NCBI GenBank assembly: GCA_947628105.1
Contig: CANQYN010000002.1
Span: forward strand, 1-36,454
Length of the DNA stretch: 36,454 nucleotides
Direction of reading: 5' to 3'
Source: an uncultured Bacilli bacterium
GTDB lineage: Bacteria > Bacillota_I > Bacilli_A > RF39 > UBA660
Under the pieces are notes generated by a model, which did not search any database, had not been told where the DNA came from, and saw nothing but the letters and a program-made list of their open reading frames with translations. Of the stretch, positions 26,469-33,748 are shown in pieces. The position numbers and the translations under genes are program-made. Numbering within the stretch: position 1 is the stretch's first letter; each line of letters begins with the position of its first letter.

Positions 26469-28397
26469 TTACCTCTCCTCTACTTTATTATGATGCATAA
26501 ATAATCGACGTAATATAGAATATGGCACATTGAATTTAAATACCTGTTTTAAAAACATTGCTTTACAACTAGAATTACGAAAGTCAAGATAAAAATTTTT
26601 TAAATGAAACAAGTAATACATCAGTGAGTGAGCTGATACCAATTTAGTAGCATTGACATCTTCAAATTCAATATTTTTAAATAGCTTTATATTAGAAAAA
26701 GTGGGATGTAAAGAAAGATTTTTATAATTTTCAAAAAATGCTTCTTTTTTGATATTGCTAAATAAATCTTTTATATGACTTTGTTCGACATCTTGGACAA
26801 ATTGCTTTGCTTTATCTTGCATTTGTTTTACTATTTCTTTATTAGAAATAGACTGATTACCATAAATAGGTTCAATCACTTCTCCTTTTTCTTGATAACC
26901 TATGGTAGTTTTTTCAGTTGATAAAAACATGGTTTCAAACAATCCTAAACTTAATCGAATTATAATTTGAAAATCCAAATTGTTTTTGTCATCATATAAA
27001 AAACCAAACCGATTTAAAGATTGATATTCAGAATATTTTTTTTCTTGGTCTATTCCATAATAATACCCATATAAATTTACATCATTGCTAGTATATTTAT
27101 CTAAATAATACTGTATTGTTCCATTCCAACCAATATCGACAAGAGCAATATTTCCTGTAAAATTATTTTGACTTAAATATCGAGTAAAATATTCTTTTTG
27201 AATTTTACTTGATAATTCTGCCGGTCTACGTATTACTTTAAAAATTTCTTCCTTCTCTTGAATGGTTAACTCATTCAGTATTTTATTTTGATAAGGAACT
27301 TTCAAATTATCTAATTGCATAACATGTAAAACATCACTTACTTTAGAAAAATCCCGAATAATAGATTTTATCTTATAGATCATATCATCAAAATCTTTTA
27401 ATTTTTCTAAATTAGCTAAAACAACCGATTTGCGAGATATTTTTATATAATAAATAGGAAGTTTTTCATTAAACCTTTTTTCATATACCTCTTTTATAAT
27501 TTTCGCATCTCTTGCTAGAAAATAAATCTTGTCAATTTTATCCTCCTTTATTTTTTGATGGATCCATGTAGTAAAGCTATATAAAATAGGACCTAATACT
27601 TCATATCCAAAAGCTTCATAATCGGATAAATTACCAATCCGATTATTAATAAATGTCGATAAAATATTATAATCTAAAGAATTATTTTTGCTTTCAAAAG
27701 ATGAATATTTTCCATTTTGAGAAATTAAAATAGATTTTATTCCATATTTTTTAGTCCTTATAAAATCTGCTTTAGGATGATCACCAATATGTACTATTCT
27801 TTTTTTTGATATATGATTTTCTTCTAAAAAACATTTAAATAAATTCCCACTTGCTTTCGATAATTTTTTATCAGAAGATACATATAACTTTTCATATTCA
27901 GTATATCCATTACTTTCTAATATTTCCTTTATTAATTCTATTGGTAAATAGATATCAGAAATAAAAAAAATCATTTTCTTTTGTTCTACACATTTTTGAT
28001 AAATAGAATACATTGGTAAATTTTTAGTACAAATTTTCTTTTCTATTTCTAATTCTAATTTCAACAATTCTTTTTTTTCTTCTTTCGAATACTTTCCTAT
28101 ATAATCATAAATTTCTGATAATGTTACTTCTTCCTCTTTGGTATTTTCTCTTGCTTTTTTTTCAGCAATAATTCTCTCTTCTTGAAATCCTGCTATTTTA
28201 TCTTTTCTTATTTCATTAAATTTTTCCTCTACCAATAAAAATACATCTTTTGGTTTTTGTACATCTCTTTTTATTACCGTATCAAAAATATCGAAAGATA
28301 CGACATCAGCATCTTTTATTTTATTTTCTATTTGGTGATAATTGGTATCAAAAACAACATGAAAAAAATTTTTTAAAATTTTTTTTAATTGTTTCAT
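26469..28397 (-). CDS. Two-domain protein with N-terminal HAD hydrolase and C-terminal capsule-cluster domain
   Basis: Residues about 28-230 form a HAD-superfamily domain. Motif I is SFDIFDT (34-40) with nucleophile Asp36 and acid/base Asp39 replaced in spacing D-I-F-D-T; motif II is FISDIYLP; motif III/IV region contains HIGDHPKAD. The C-terminal half (about 260-640) is not an enzyme fold I can name, but its FLARDAKII segment and the later VDIGWNGTIQYYLDKY are seen in large HAD-containing proteins of polysaccharide clusters (COG5610-like). It has no signal or membrane helix. A phosphatase or phosphosugar transfer step in capsule assembly is possible but unproven. It starts after GGTGGTGAT and is followed 3 bp later by a glycosyltransferase. 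Confidence 0.7.
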   Translation of the reverse strand: MKQLKKILKNFFHVVFDTNYHQIENKIKDADVVSFDIFDTVIKRDVQKPKDVFLLVEEKFNEIRKDKIAGFQEERIIAEKKARENTKEEEVTLSEIYDYIGKYSKEEKKELLKLELEIEKKICTKNLPMYSIYQKCVEQKKMIFFISDIYLPIELIKEILESNGYTEYEKLYVSSDKKLSKASGNLFKCFLEENHISKKRIVHIGDHPKADFIRTKKYGIKSILISQNGKYSSFESKNNSLDYNILSTFINNRIGNLSDYEAFGYEVLGPILYSFTTWIHQKIKEDKIDKIYFLARDAKIIKEVYEKRFNEKLPIYYIKISRKSVVLANLEKLKDFDDMIYKIKSIIRDFSKVSDVLHVMQLDNLKVPYQNKILNELTIQEKEEIFKVIRRPAELSSKIQKEYFTRYLSQNNFTGNIALVDIGWNGTIQYYLDKYTSNDVNLYGYYYGIDQEKKYSEYQSLNRFGFLYDDKNNLDFQIIIRLSLGLFETMFLSTEKTTIGYQEKGEVIEPIYGNQSISNKEIVKQMQDKAKQFVQDVEQSHIKDLFSNIKKEAFFENYKNLSLHPTFSNIKLFKNIEFEDVNATKLVSAHSLMYYLFHLKNFYLDFRNSSCKAMFLKQVFKFNVPYSILRRLFMHHNKVEER

Positions 28398-28413
28398 ATA
28401 ACATCACCACCTT

Positions 28414-29187
28414 TTAAAAACTTTTTTCATATTTTTTTCCTAAAAACTTTGCTTTTAAAAATCCGGTTCCCTTTTTAAACCAGTCAATTTTTTCCATATA
28501 CATAAATGGTACTTCTTTATAAGAATATCCTTTATAATCTAGCCAAATATCTAATAAGCGTTCACTTATTCTTCCATAAAATCTAGCATGAAAAGCATCA
28601 TATTTTTGATGTTTCATTTTCTTTTCTAGTTCAAATAAAATATCAAATAACCATGTACAATATTCATCTAAATATTCTTTTTTCATAATAAACATATTAA
28701 ATGCATGCATATGTGTTCTTTTCATCACTTTTTGCAAACTATCCATATATTCTGGATATTTTTTATTGATAATTTTAATTGTCTCATCTAAAGGTTCTTC
28801 ATGCATAGTGTGTCTATAATGATTTTCAATAGTTTCAATATAATATTTTCTTTTAGAAGGAACAATAATATTATATTGATCTAGATATTTTTCTAATTCA
28901 TCTCTTTTTAAAATGGAAGAAAATTTATCTTTGCCGTATTTCCCTTTAAAGTATCTTCTATAATGAACAAGTCCTACATAATCTGCCTCTAAATTTTTCC
29001 ACGCCCAATATAGTCCAGTTAATTCACAAAAATATGGATTTTTCTCTGATATATTTTTTCCATCATCATCTCTTTGATATCCCAAACTATCCTTATCCTT
29101 AGCTCCTACATGGAGAGGAAGATACATATTATCTTTAGGCATTTCATATTTTTTGTGAGTCGCAACAACGATTTTAATATCTTTCAA
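28414..29187 (-). CDS. DUF4422 glycosyltransferase
   Basis: The 257-residue protein matches the DUF4422 pattern: IKIVVATHKKYEMP at the N-terminus, LHVGAK, NPYFCELTGLYWAWKNL, DYVGLVHYRRYF and a C-terminal FHARFYGRISERLLDIWL. DUF4422 proteins are GT-A-like transferases found widely in capsule loci. The start is a TTG (29185-29187) placed 5 bases after AGGTG; no ATG lies near it. It is the second gene of the capsule operon, 8 bp after the initiating transferase, so it may add the second sugar. Sugar identity is unknown. Confidence 0.82.
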   Translation of the reverse strand: MKDIKIVVATHKKYEMPKDNMYLPLHVGAKDKDSLGYQRDDDGKNISEKNPYFCELTGLYWAWKNLEADYVGLVHYRRYFKGKYGKDKFSSILKRDELEKYLDQYNIIVPSKRKYYIETIENHYRHTMHEEPLDETIKIINKKYPEYMDSLQKVMKRTHMHAFNMFIMKKEYLDEYCTWLFDILFELEKKMKHQKYDAFHARFYGRISERLLDIWLDYKGYSYKEVPFMYMEKIDWFKKGTGFLKAKFLGKKYEKSF

Positions 29188-29195
29188 TTTATCAC

Positions 29196-29873
29196 CTACT
29201 TTGCTCCATGACCTCTTAAAACTGCAATCACTGTTTTGAAAATAATTTTAATATCCAACCATATACTCATATGATCAACATAATATAATTCTAAAGCTAT
29301 TCTATCTTCATAGTTCCTACAGCTTCTTCCATTACAAGCCCACCATCCAGTTAAACCCGGTAATATACTTAATAATTTTTTCTGGTTTTTACCATATTTT
29401 TTTAATTCTTCTTTTACGATAGGTCTAGGTCCTACTAAAGACATATCTCCTTTTAAAACATTGATTAATTGTGGTAATTCATCCAAAGAACAAATTCGTA
29501 AAATTTTTCCAACTTTCGTAATTCTCGGATCATTATCTAATTTAAAATTAGCTTTCCACTCTTTTCTTCTTTTCGGATTTTTTAATAATTTTTTTAATTC
29601 TTTATCGGCACCATCATACATGCTTCTAAATTTATATAACCATATCGTTTTCCCATCTTTTCCAATACGCTTATGTTTATAAAATACTGGTCCTTTTGAA
29701 TTCAGTTTTATCATTAAAGCAATCAATAAAAAAATCGGTGACAAAATTATTAAAGCCGCTAACGAAAAAAATGCATCAAAAAAACGTTTAACGAATAAAT
29801 AATTTTTATTTGTTTCGCTAAAGTTTTGCTTTTTTAATACTTTATCCTTCAATGCTTTTCTTTGATTGCCCAC
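29196..29873 (-). CDS. Initiating phosphoglycosyltransferase (bacterial sugar transferase, monotopic PGT)
   Basis: The 225-residue protein is a short monotopic phosphoglycosyltransferase. It has one membrane hairpin helix (about 33-56), FYKHKRIGKDG, LYKFRSM (79-85), DNDPRITKVG (113-122), the Asp-Glu catalytic dyad in LDELPQ (130-135), GDMSLVGPRP (142-151) and PGLTGWW. It moves a sugar-1-phosphate from a UDP-sugar to undecaprenyl phosphate, the first step of capsule repeat synthesis. It lacks the extra N-terminal membrane bundle of WbaP/CpsE. The start is a GTG (29871-29873) 7 bases after GGAGG; a nearer ATG is out of frame. As first gene of the operon, it is directly under control of the invertible promoter region upstream. 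Confidence 0.92.
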   Translation of the reverse strand: MGNQRKALKDKVLKKQNFSETNKNYLFVKRFFDAFFSLAALIILSPIFLLIALMIKLNSKGPVFYKHKRIGKDGKTIWLYKFRSMYDGADKELKKLLKNPKRRKEWKANFKLDNDPRITKVGKILRICSLDELPQLINVLKGDMSLVGPRPIVKEELKKYGKNQKKLLSILPGLTGWWACNGRSCRNYEDRIALELYYVDHMSIWLDIKIIFKTVIAVLRGHGAK

Positions 29874-29917
29874 AACATACCCTCCATACTACTATATTAG
29901 TCTTTTAAAAATATCAT

Positions 29918-29932
29918 AGAACAACTAGTTCT
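29918..29932 (+). repeat. Recombination site A (15-bp, left end of invertible island)
   Basis: The site reads AGAACAACTAGTTCT, with 5-bp inverted arms AGAAC/GTTCT around an asymmetric 5-bp centre. It lies in the 5' leader of the capsule operon, between its promoter and its first gene. Sites B and C carry the reverse complement, so recombination with either would invert the DNA between them. Assigning it as the recombinase target is inference from symmetry and position. Confidence 0.7.
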
Positions 29933-29954
29933 CGGATAGCTGTAATACATACAA

Positions 29955-29985
29955 ATTATATCATAAAATCATCTTTTTTTAACAA
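29955..29985 (-). promoter_or_regulatory. Current capsule operon promoter inside the invertible segment
   Basis: The minus strand reads TTGTTA (29980-29985), 19 bases, then TGATATAAT (TATAAT at 29955-29960). The extended -10 compensates for the long spacing. The predicted transcript crosses site A and reaches the GTG of the initiating sugar transferase after about 75 bases. Confidence 0.75.
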
Positions 29986-30072
29986 TTATTACATAAAAAT
30001 AAGCTAATTTTTATTTTTTTATTTAATAAAAGTAAAGAAATAATTAAAATAACAGTTTGGAGGTGACAAAAA

Positions 30073-31008
30073 ATGTTAATATTTAAGAAAAAATATCTTT
30101 TTTTCGATTTGATTAATTTATGGCTAGATACGAAAAAAAACATTAAAATTCAATCGTATCAAAAGTATGAAAATTTAGCCAATTTATTTATTAAAAATAG
30201 TATAGGTAATATTGATATTAATTTACTAACAAAAGAAGATATCCTCTGTTTTTTTAAAAATCTACAAGATAAAAAAGTATCTATATCAACTCAGAAAATA
30301 TTACTTTATATTATAAAAGCTACTCTACAAATGGCATATCAAAAGAAAAAATGCAATTATATTGATCTAAGCGATATTAAAATTAAATCACCAGTCAGAA
30401 ATACATATATTTTATCAAAAGAAGACCAATTGAAGCTAGAACATGTTTTAAAAGAAGATATTAACATTCGAAAAACATGCTTGTTACTTTGTTTATATAC
30501 TGGTCTTCGTATTGGTGAAGTATGTGGTTTAAAATGGGAGGATATTAATTTCAATACAAAATCACTAGAAGTAAAAAGAACGATTGAGAGAATAAAAAAT
30601 AATGAAAAAAATTCTCATTTAAAAACTATTTTAATTGAAAGTACACCTAAAAGTGATACATCTAATCGTATTATTCCTATTCCTAATTTTTTAATTCAAA
30701 TGTTACAAAAATTAAAAACAGAGGATAAATATTTTTTATTATCCAATAAAGAAACATTATATGATCCAAGACTTTTTAATTATTTTTATAAAAATATTTT
30801 AAAAAAATCTAATATTACCTATACTAATTTTCATACTTTACGCCATACTTTTGCAACTCGTTCAATCGAATCAAAAATGGATATAAAAACGTTAAGTGAA
30901 ATTTTAGGACATTCTAATGTCGATATAACGTTGCGTTTATATGTACATCCTTCGTATGAATTAAAGAAAAAATCGATTGAAAATTTAGTAAACTTTATGA
31001 CTAATTAG
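30073..31008 (+). CDS. Tyrosine recombinase, probable invertase of the capsule promoter
   Basis: The 311-residue protein has an N-terminal SAM-like core-binding domain (about 8-95) and a catalytic domain with every expected residue: Arg146 in TGLRIGE, Lys193 in the beta-hairpin segment TPKSDTSNR, His254 and Arg257 in FHTLRHTFATR, His280 in LGHSNV and the nucleophile Tyr290 in LRLYVHP. It is the only plus-strand gene in the window and lies alone between inverted 15-bp repeats, without cargo, excisionase or phage genes. It begins at ATG 7 bases after GGAGG. Tyrosine recombinases next to capsule promoters act as invertases in Bacteroides and other gut bacteria; the same role here is inferred from the flanking sites. 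No clear promoter or terminator of its own is seen, so it may be weakly expressed; transcripts running on would end at 31191-31224. Confidence 0.88.
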   Translation: MLIFKKKYLFFDLINLWLDTKKNIKIQSYQKYENLANLFIKNSIGNIDINLLTKEDILCFFKNLQDKKVSISTQKILLYIIKATLQMAYQKKKCNYIDLSDIKIKSPVRNTYILSKEDQLKLEHVLKEDINIRKTCLLLCLYTGLRIGEVCGLKWEDINFNTKSLEVKRTIERIKNNEKNSHLKTILIESTPKSDTSNRIIPIPNFLIQMLQKLKTEDKYFLLSNKETLYDPRLFNYFYKNILKKSNITYTNFHTLRHTFATRSIESKMDIKTLSEILGHSNVDITLRLYVHPSYELKKKSIENLVNFMTN

Positions 31009-31022
31009 CAAAAAAAGAAAAA

Positions 31023-31054
31023 TTGTTATATATGTTTTACATAAATGATATAGC
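31023..31054 (+). promoter_or_regulatory. Degenerate promoter attached to site B
   Basis: TTGTTA (31023-31028), then 20 bases, then TGATATAGC (TATAGC at 31049-31054). The spacing of this -10 to site B (19 bases) equals that of the good promoter to site C, so it appears to be a decayed copy of the same module, likely weak or inactive. Confidence 0.4.
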
Positions 31055-31073
31055 TTTTAACTAATAATATCAT

Positions 31074-31088
31074 AAAACTAGTTGTTCT
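31074..31088 (+). repeat. Recombination site B (15-bp, inverted relative to site A)
   Basis: AAAACTAGTTGTTCT matches the reverse complement of site A at 14 of 15 positions. It forms a direct repeat with site C with a 56-bp period. Its TTGTTC half also serves as the -35 of the promoter at 31082-31110. Confidence 0.65.
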
Positions 31089-31110
31089 AAGAATGTTTTC
31101 ATGATATAAT
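31082..31110 (+). promoter_or_regulatory. Outward promoter between sites B and C
   Basis: TTGTTC (31082-31087), 17 bases, TGATATAAT (TATAAT at 31105-31110). It is the best-spaced of the three promoters in the island. In the present orientation it points away from the capsule operon towards a terminator; after inversion between A and C it would drive the capsule. Confidence 0.65.
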
Positions 31111-31129
31111 TTATATACAAAATTACTGA

Positions 31130-31144
31130 AGAACTAGTTGTTCT
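31130..31144 (+). repeat. Recombination site C (15-bp, inverted relative to site A)
   Basis: AGAACTAGTTGTTCT is the exact reverse complement of site A over all 15 bases, and the match continues as A(A/T)GATA on the outer side. It is the right end of the island. Confidence 0.72.
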
Positions 31145-31190
31145 AAGATAACATTCTTATTATGGAGTAAAACAATATTATTATTCCACT

Positions 31191-31224
31191 AAAAAATCAC
31201 TAGATAAATGTCTAGTGATTTTTT
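31191..31224. terminator. Bidirectional terminator between recombinase island and mraY
   Basis: A perfect 14-bp inverted repeat, AAAAAATCACTAGA / TCTAGTGATTTTTT, with a 6-base loop. The A and T runs at both ends allow termination in both directions. It ends mraY transcription (stop codon at 31225-31227) and isolates mraY from transcripts leaving the invertible island. Confidence 0.9.
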
Positions 31225-32214
31225 TTAAATCCATACTGCAAATAAAACACCTGCCATAGAAAGAATTATTCCAACAACCCAAAACATTTTTACAATATCT
31301 CTTTCTTTCCATCCTAATTTTTCAAAATGATGATGGAGTGGTGCCATTAAAAATACTCTTCTTCCCGTTATCATTAAAGATAATCTTTGAATAATAACAG
31401 ATAATGTTTCAATAATAAATACTCCGGCAATAATAATAAAAGTAATTTCATGATTCGTAAGAATAGCAATCGTTGCCATGGTACCTCCTAAACATAAAGA
31501 GCCAGAATCTCCCATCATAATTTTAGCTGGATAGGTATTATAAAATAAATATCCTAATAAAGCACCCACTAAAATGAAGCAGAAAACAGCAATCTCAGTA
31601 TAACCTACTACCCAGGTAGAATTCCATGCAATTAATCCAAGGGCTAAAAAAGCGATAAGAGAAAGACCTCCTGCTAAACCATCTAATCCATCTGTTAGAT
31701 TTACAGCATTACTACTTGCCACTAAAATAAATAGTAAAAATACTCCATAGAACCAATACATTTCTAAACGAAAATTAAGTGTATGAATATAAAGCTCTGT
31801 TTGATGTCCACTTTTTAAAAAGATATAGAAAAATCCTAATGCAATTAATAACTGTCCAACTAGCTTTTTCATTTCACTTAACCCATTATTATTATGTCTT
31901 TTTATAATTAAAAAATCATCAATAAATCCTAATATAGCATATCCAATAAAGACAAATAAAATAGTAAGCAAGTTATTAGACCATTCTAATCGATTCATAA
32001 GAAGTAAGATTAAAATAGTCAGAACAGTAGGAATAATAAAGATAAAACTTCCCATCGTTGGTGTTCCTTCTTTTTTCTTATGTTGTAGTAAAGACCAACT
32101 TAACACTTGTTTTGCTCCTACTTTTTTCATCAAAGGAATAATTATTAAACCACATAAGATGGCGAGAATAAACCCGATCATCATGGCCAACATTGCTTTT
32201 GCTAGAACTAACAC
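31225..32214 (-). CDS. mraY: Phospho-N-acetylmuramoyl-pentapeptide transferase MraY
   Basis: The 329-residue membrane protein has about ten transmembrane segments and the family's signature motifs: KKKEGTPTMGS near the N-terminus, the acidic IDDFLIIKRHNNNGLS, NAVNLTDGLDGLAGG, MGDSGSLCLGG and the C-terminal MAPLHHHFEKLGWKE. It transfers phospho-MurNAc-pentapeptide from UDP to undecaprenyl phosphate, making lipid I on the inner face of the membrane. The start is a GTG (32212-32214) 8 bases after AGGAG; a nearby ATG is out of frame. It follows the murE-like gene by 14 bp and presumably shares its promoter. Confidence 0.95.
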   Translation of the reverse strand: MLVLAKAMLAMMIGFILAILCGLIIIPLMKKVGAKQVLSWSLLQHKKKEGTPTMGSFIFIIPTVLTILILLLMNRLEWSNNLLTILFVFIGYAILGFIDDFLIIKRHNNNGLSEMKKLVGQLLIALGFFYIFLKSGHQTELYIHTLNFRLEMYWFYGVFLLFILVASSNAVNLTDGLDGLAGGLSLIAFLALGLIAWNSTWVVGYTEIAVFCFILVGALLGYLFYNTYPAKIMMGDSGSLCLGGTMATIAILTNHEITFIIIAGVFIIETLSVIIQRLSLMITGRRVFLMAPLHHHFEKLGWKERDIVKMFWVVGIILSMAGVLFAVWI

Positions 32215-32228
32215 AAAATCATCTCCTA

Positions 32229-33605
32229 CTATCTTCTTCTGCGTACTTTTTCTAAATATTCTAATACGGCATTTTTATCATTAAATGGAATTTCTTGTTC
32301 TCTTATTTTCATATATTGTTCATACCCTTTTCCTAAAATAACTAGAGCATCATTTCCTCTTAAATAAGAAATTCCTTTATTAATTGCTTCTTTTCGATCT
32401 AAAATCACTTCATAATTAGTAAAATCTTTTTTTGATAAAATATCGTTTACAATTTGATTTTCATCCTCATATCCAGGATCATCATTCGTAATAATAAATT
32501 GTTTAGATAGTTTACTTGCTACATAAGCCATCATTGGTCTTTTATTACGATCTTTTCCTCCTGCACAACCAAATATAACATAAATATCGCCTGTTGTAAA
32601 TTCTTTTATAGACATTAATACTTTCTCCATTGCATCTGGAGTATGAGCATAATCGATAATAATTAGACTACTATTATATTTTATCATATCCATGTATCCA
32701 CTAGGTGCTTTTAACGCATAAATCGTTTTTAATAGTGGAACTGGTTTTACTCCAAGAGCTAATAAATAAACAATGACAGCCATCAAATTATAAATATTAT
32801 ATTTCCCAATCAACGAAGTATTTACTTGATAAGTATCTCCTTTATAAGAAAACTTAAATATCATTCCATTAGGATTTAATTCATATTCTCCTATTTTAAA
32901 ATGAACTCCTTCTTTCGTACCATAAACTAAATTATAATTATTAGCTAATATAAAATTAGAAGCATAATTATCATCACCATTAATGATGGCAATTCCTCCA
33001 CTTTTTAAATGGCGAAACAATTGTTGCTTTACTTCAGCATATTTTTCCATCGTTACAAAAGCATCTAAATGCGATTCTGATAAATTTGTAAAAATAGCAT
33101 CATCAAAAGGAATCGTTTTTACTTTTTCTTGTTCTAAATCATGACAGCTTACTTCTAATATAAAGTACTTAAAACCCTTATCATATGCTTGAATCATATA
33201 ATCATAAATATCACAAATATTAAGTTCTTTCATTCCATCTTCTTTTTGATTTTCTAAAAAATATCCCATAGTTCCTAGAAAAGCTACTTTATATCCTAAA
33301 CGTGTCATAGCATCATAAAGCAAATAAGAAACGCTACTTTTCCCATTTGTTCCAGTAACTCCAATAATATTCATTTCATGTAAAAATTCATTGTAATTTT
33401 TTCTTAAATATTTTGCTAAATAATCATATGTATTATCTACTAATTCTGTTGTAATACTATAATTTCCCGTTTCGGCAATAATTTTTCTTGCCCCTTTTTG
33501 AATTGCTTGATTAATATAATCATGGCCATCCGTATTTACTCCACGTAAAGCAACATAAATATCTCCTGGTTTTATTTTTTGGTAGTCTGTTTTTATATTT
33601 ATCAT
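32229..33605 (-). CDS. Second, divergent MurE-like ligase
   Basis: The 458-residue protein is collinear with the MurE at 7332-8693 but has drifted at several substrate-facing motifs. The P-loop is GTNGKSS (85-91), the TPD motif is missing (ELNICDI), MEVSSHAL is LEVSCHDL, TQDHLDYH is SESHLDAF, and the DNPRTED loop is DDPGYED (375-381). ATP and metal features survive: the carbamylation lysine Lys193, DYAHTPD (318-324) and GCAGGKDR. So it is probably an active amide ligase with a different acceptor or amino acid than the DNPR-type paralogue. It is first in an operon with mraY. Alternatives are the main MurE of the cell with lysine or another residue, or a ligase of a modified precursor. Confidence 0.75.
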   Translation of the reverse strand: MINIKTDYQKIKPGDIYVALRGVNTDGHDYINQAIQKGARKIIAETGNYSITTELVDNTYDYLAKYLRKNYNEFLHEMNIIGVTGTNGKSSVSYLLYDAMTRLGYKVAFLGTMGYFLENQKEDGMKELNICDIYDYMIQAYDKGFKYFILEVSCHDLEQEKVKTIPFDDAIFTNLSESHLDAFVTMEKYAEVKQQLFRHLKSGGIAIINGDDNYASNFILANNYNLVYGTKEGVHFKIGEYELNPNGMIFKFSYKGDTYQVNTSLIGKYNIYNLMAVIVYLLALGVKPVPLLKTIYALKAPSGYMDMIKYNSSLIIIDYAHTPDAMEKVLMSIKEFTTGDIYVIFGCAGGKDRNKRPMMAYVASKLSKQFIITNDDPGYEDENQIVNDILSKKDFTNYEVILDRKEAINKGISYLRGNDALVILGKGYEQYMKIREQEIPFNDKNAVLEYLEKVRRRR

Positions 33606-33624
33606 ACGATTTCACCTTATCCTA

Positions 33625-33653
33625 ATTTTACTATAATTCATATATTTTATCAA
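33625..33653 (-). promoter_or_regulatory. Promoter of the murE2-mraY operon
   Basis: The minus strand reads TTGATA (33648-33653), 17 bases, TAAAAT (33625-33630), ending 19 bases before the ATG. A separate inverted repeat CTTTACA-N12-TGTAAAG lies just upstream (33664-33689) and could bind a regulator. Confidence 0.6.
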
Positions 33654-33723
33654 TCAAAACTATCTTTACAATATAAAGCATTTGTAAAGTATATTTTTTA
33701 TACTACCCTATTTTTTCCATTTT

Positions 33724-33748
33724 ATAAAAAAACTGCCTTATGGCAGTT
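33724..33748 (-). terminator. Rho-independent terminator after the small unknown gene pair
   Basis: On the minus strand a stem AACTGCC / GGCAGTT with a 4-base loop is followed by a T run. The stem overlaps the TAA stop of the 93-residue gene (33747-33749). Confidence 0.9.

Noticed and set aside
29918..29932. Site A as a simple repressor operator in the capsule leader
   Set aside because: A palindromic operator remains possible, but exact inverted copies on the far side of a recombinase gene, each paired with a promoter, are better explained as recombination sites.
30073..31008. Recombinase as the integrase of a prophage or integrative element
   Set aside because: There is no excisionase, cargo, relaxase or phage gene, and the flanking sites are inverted rather than direct, which fits inversion not excision.
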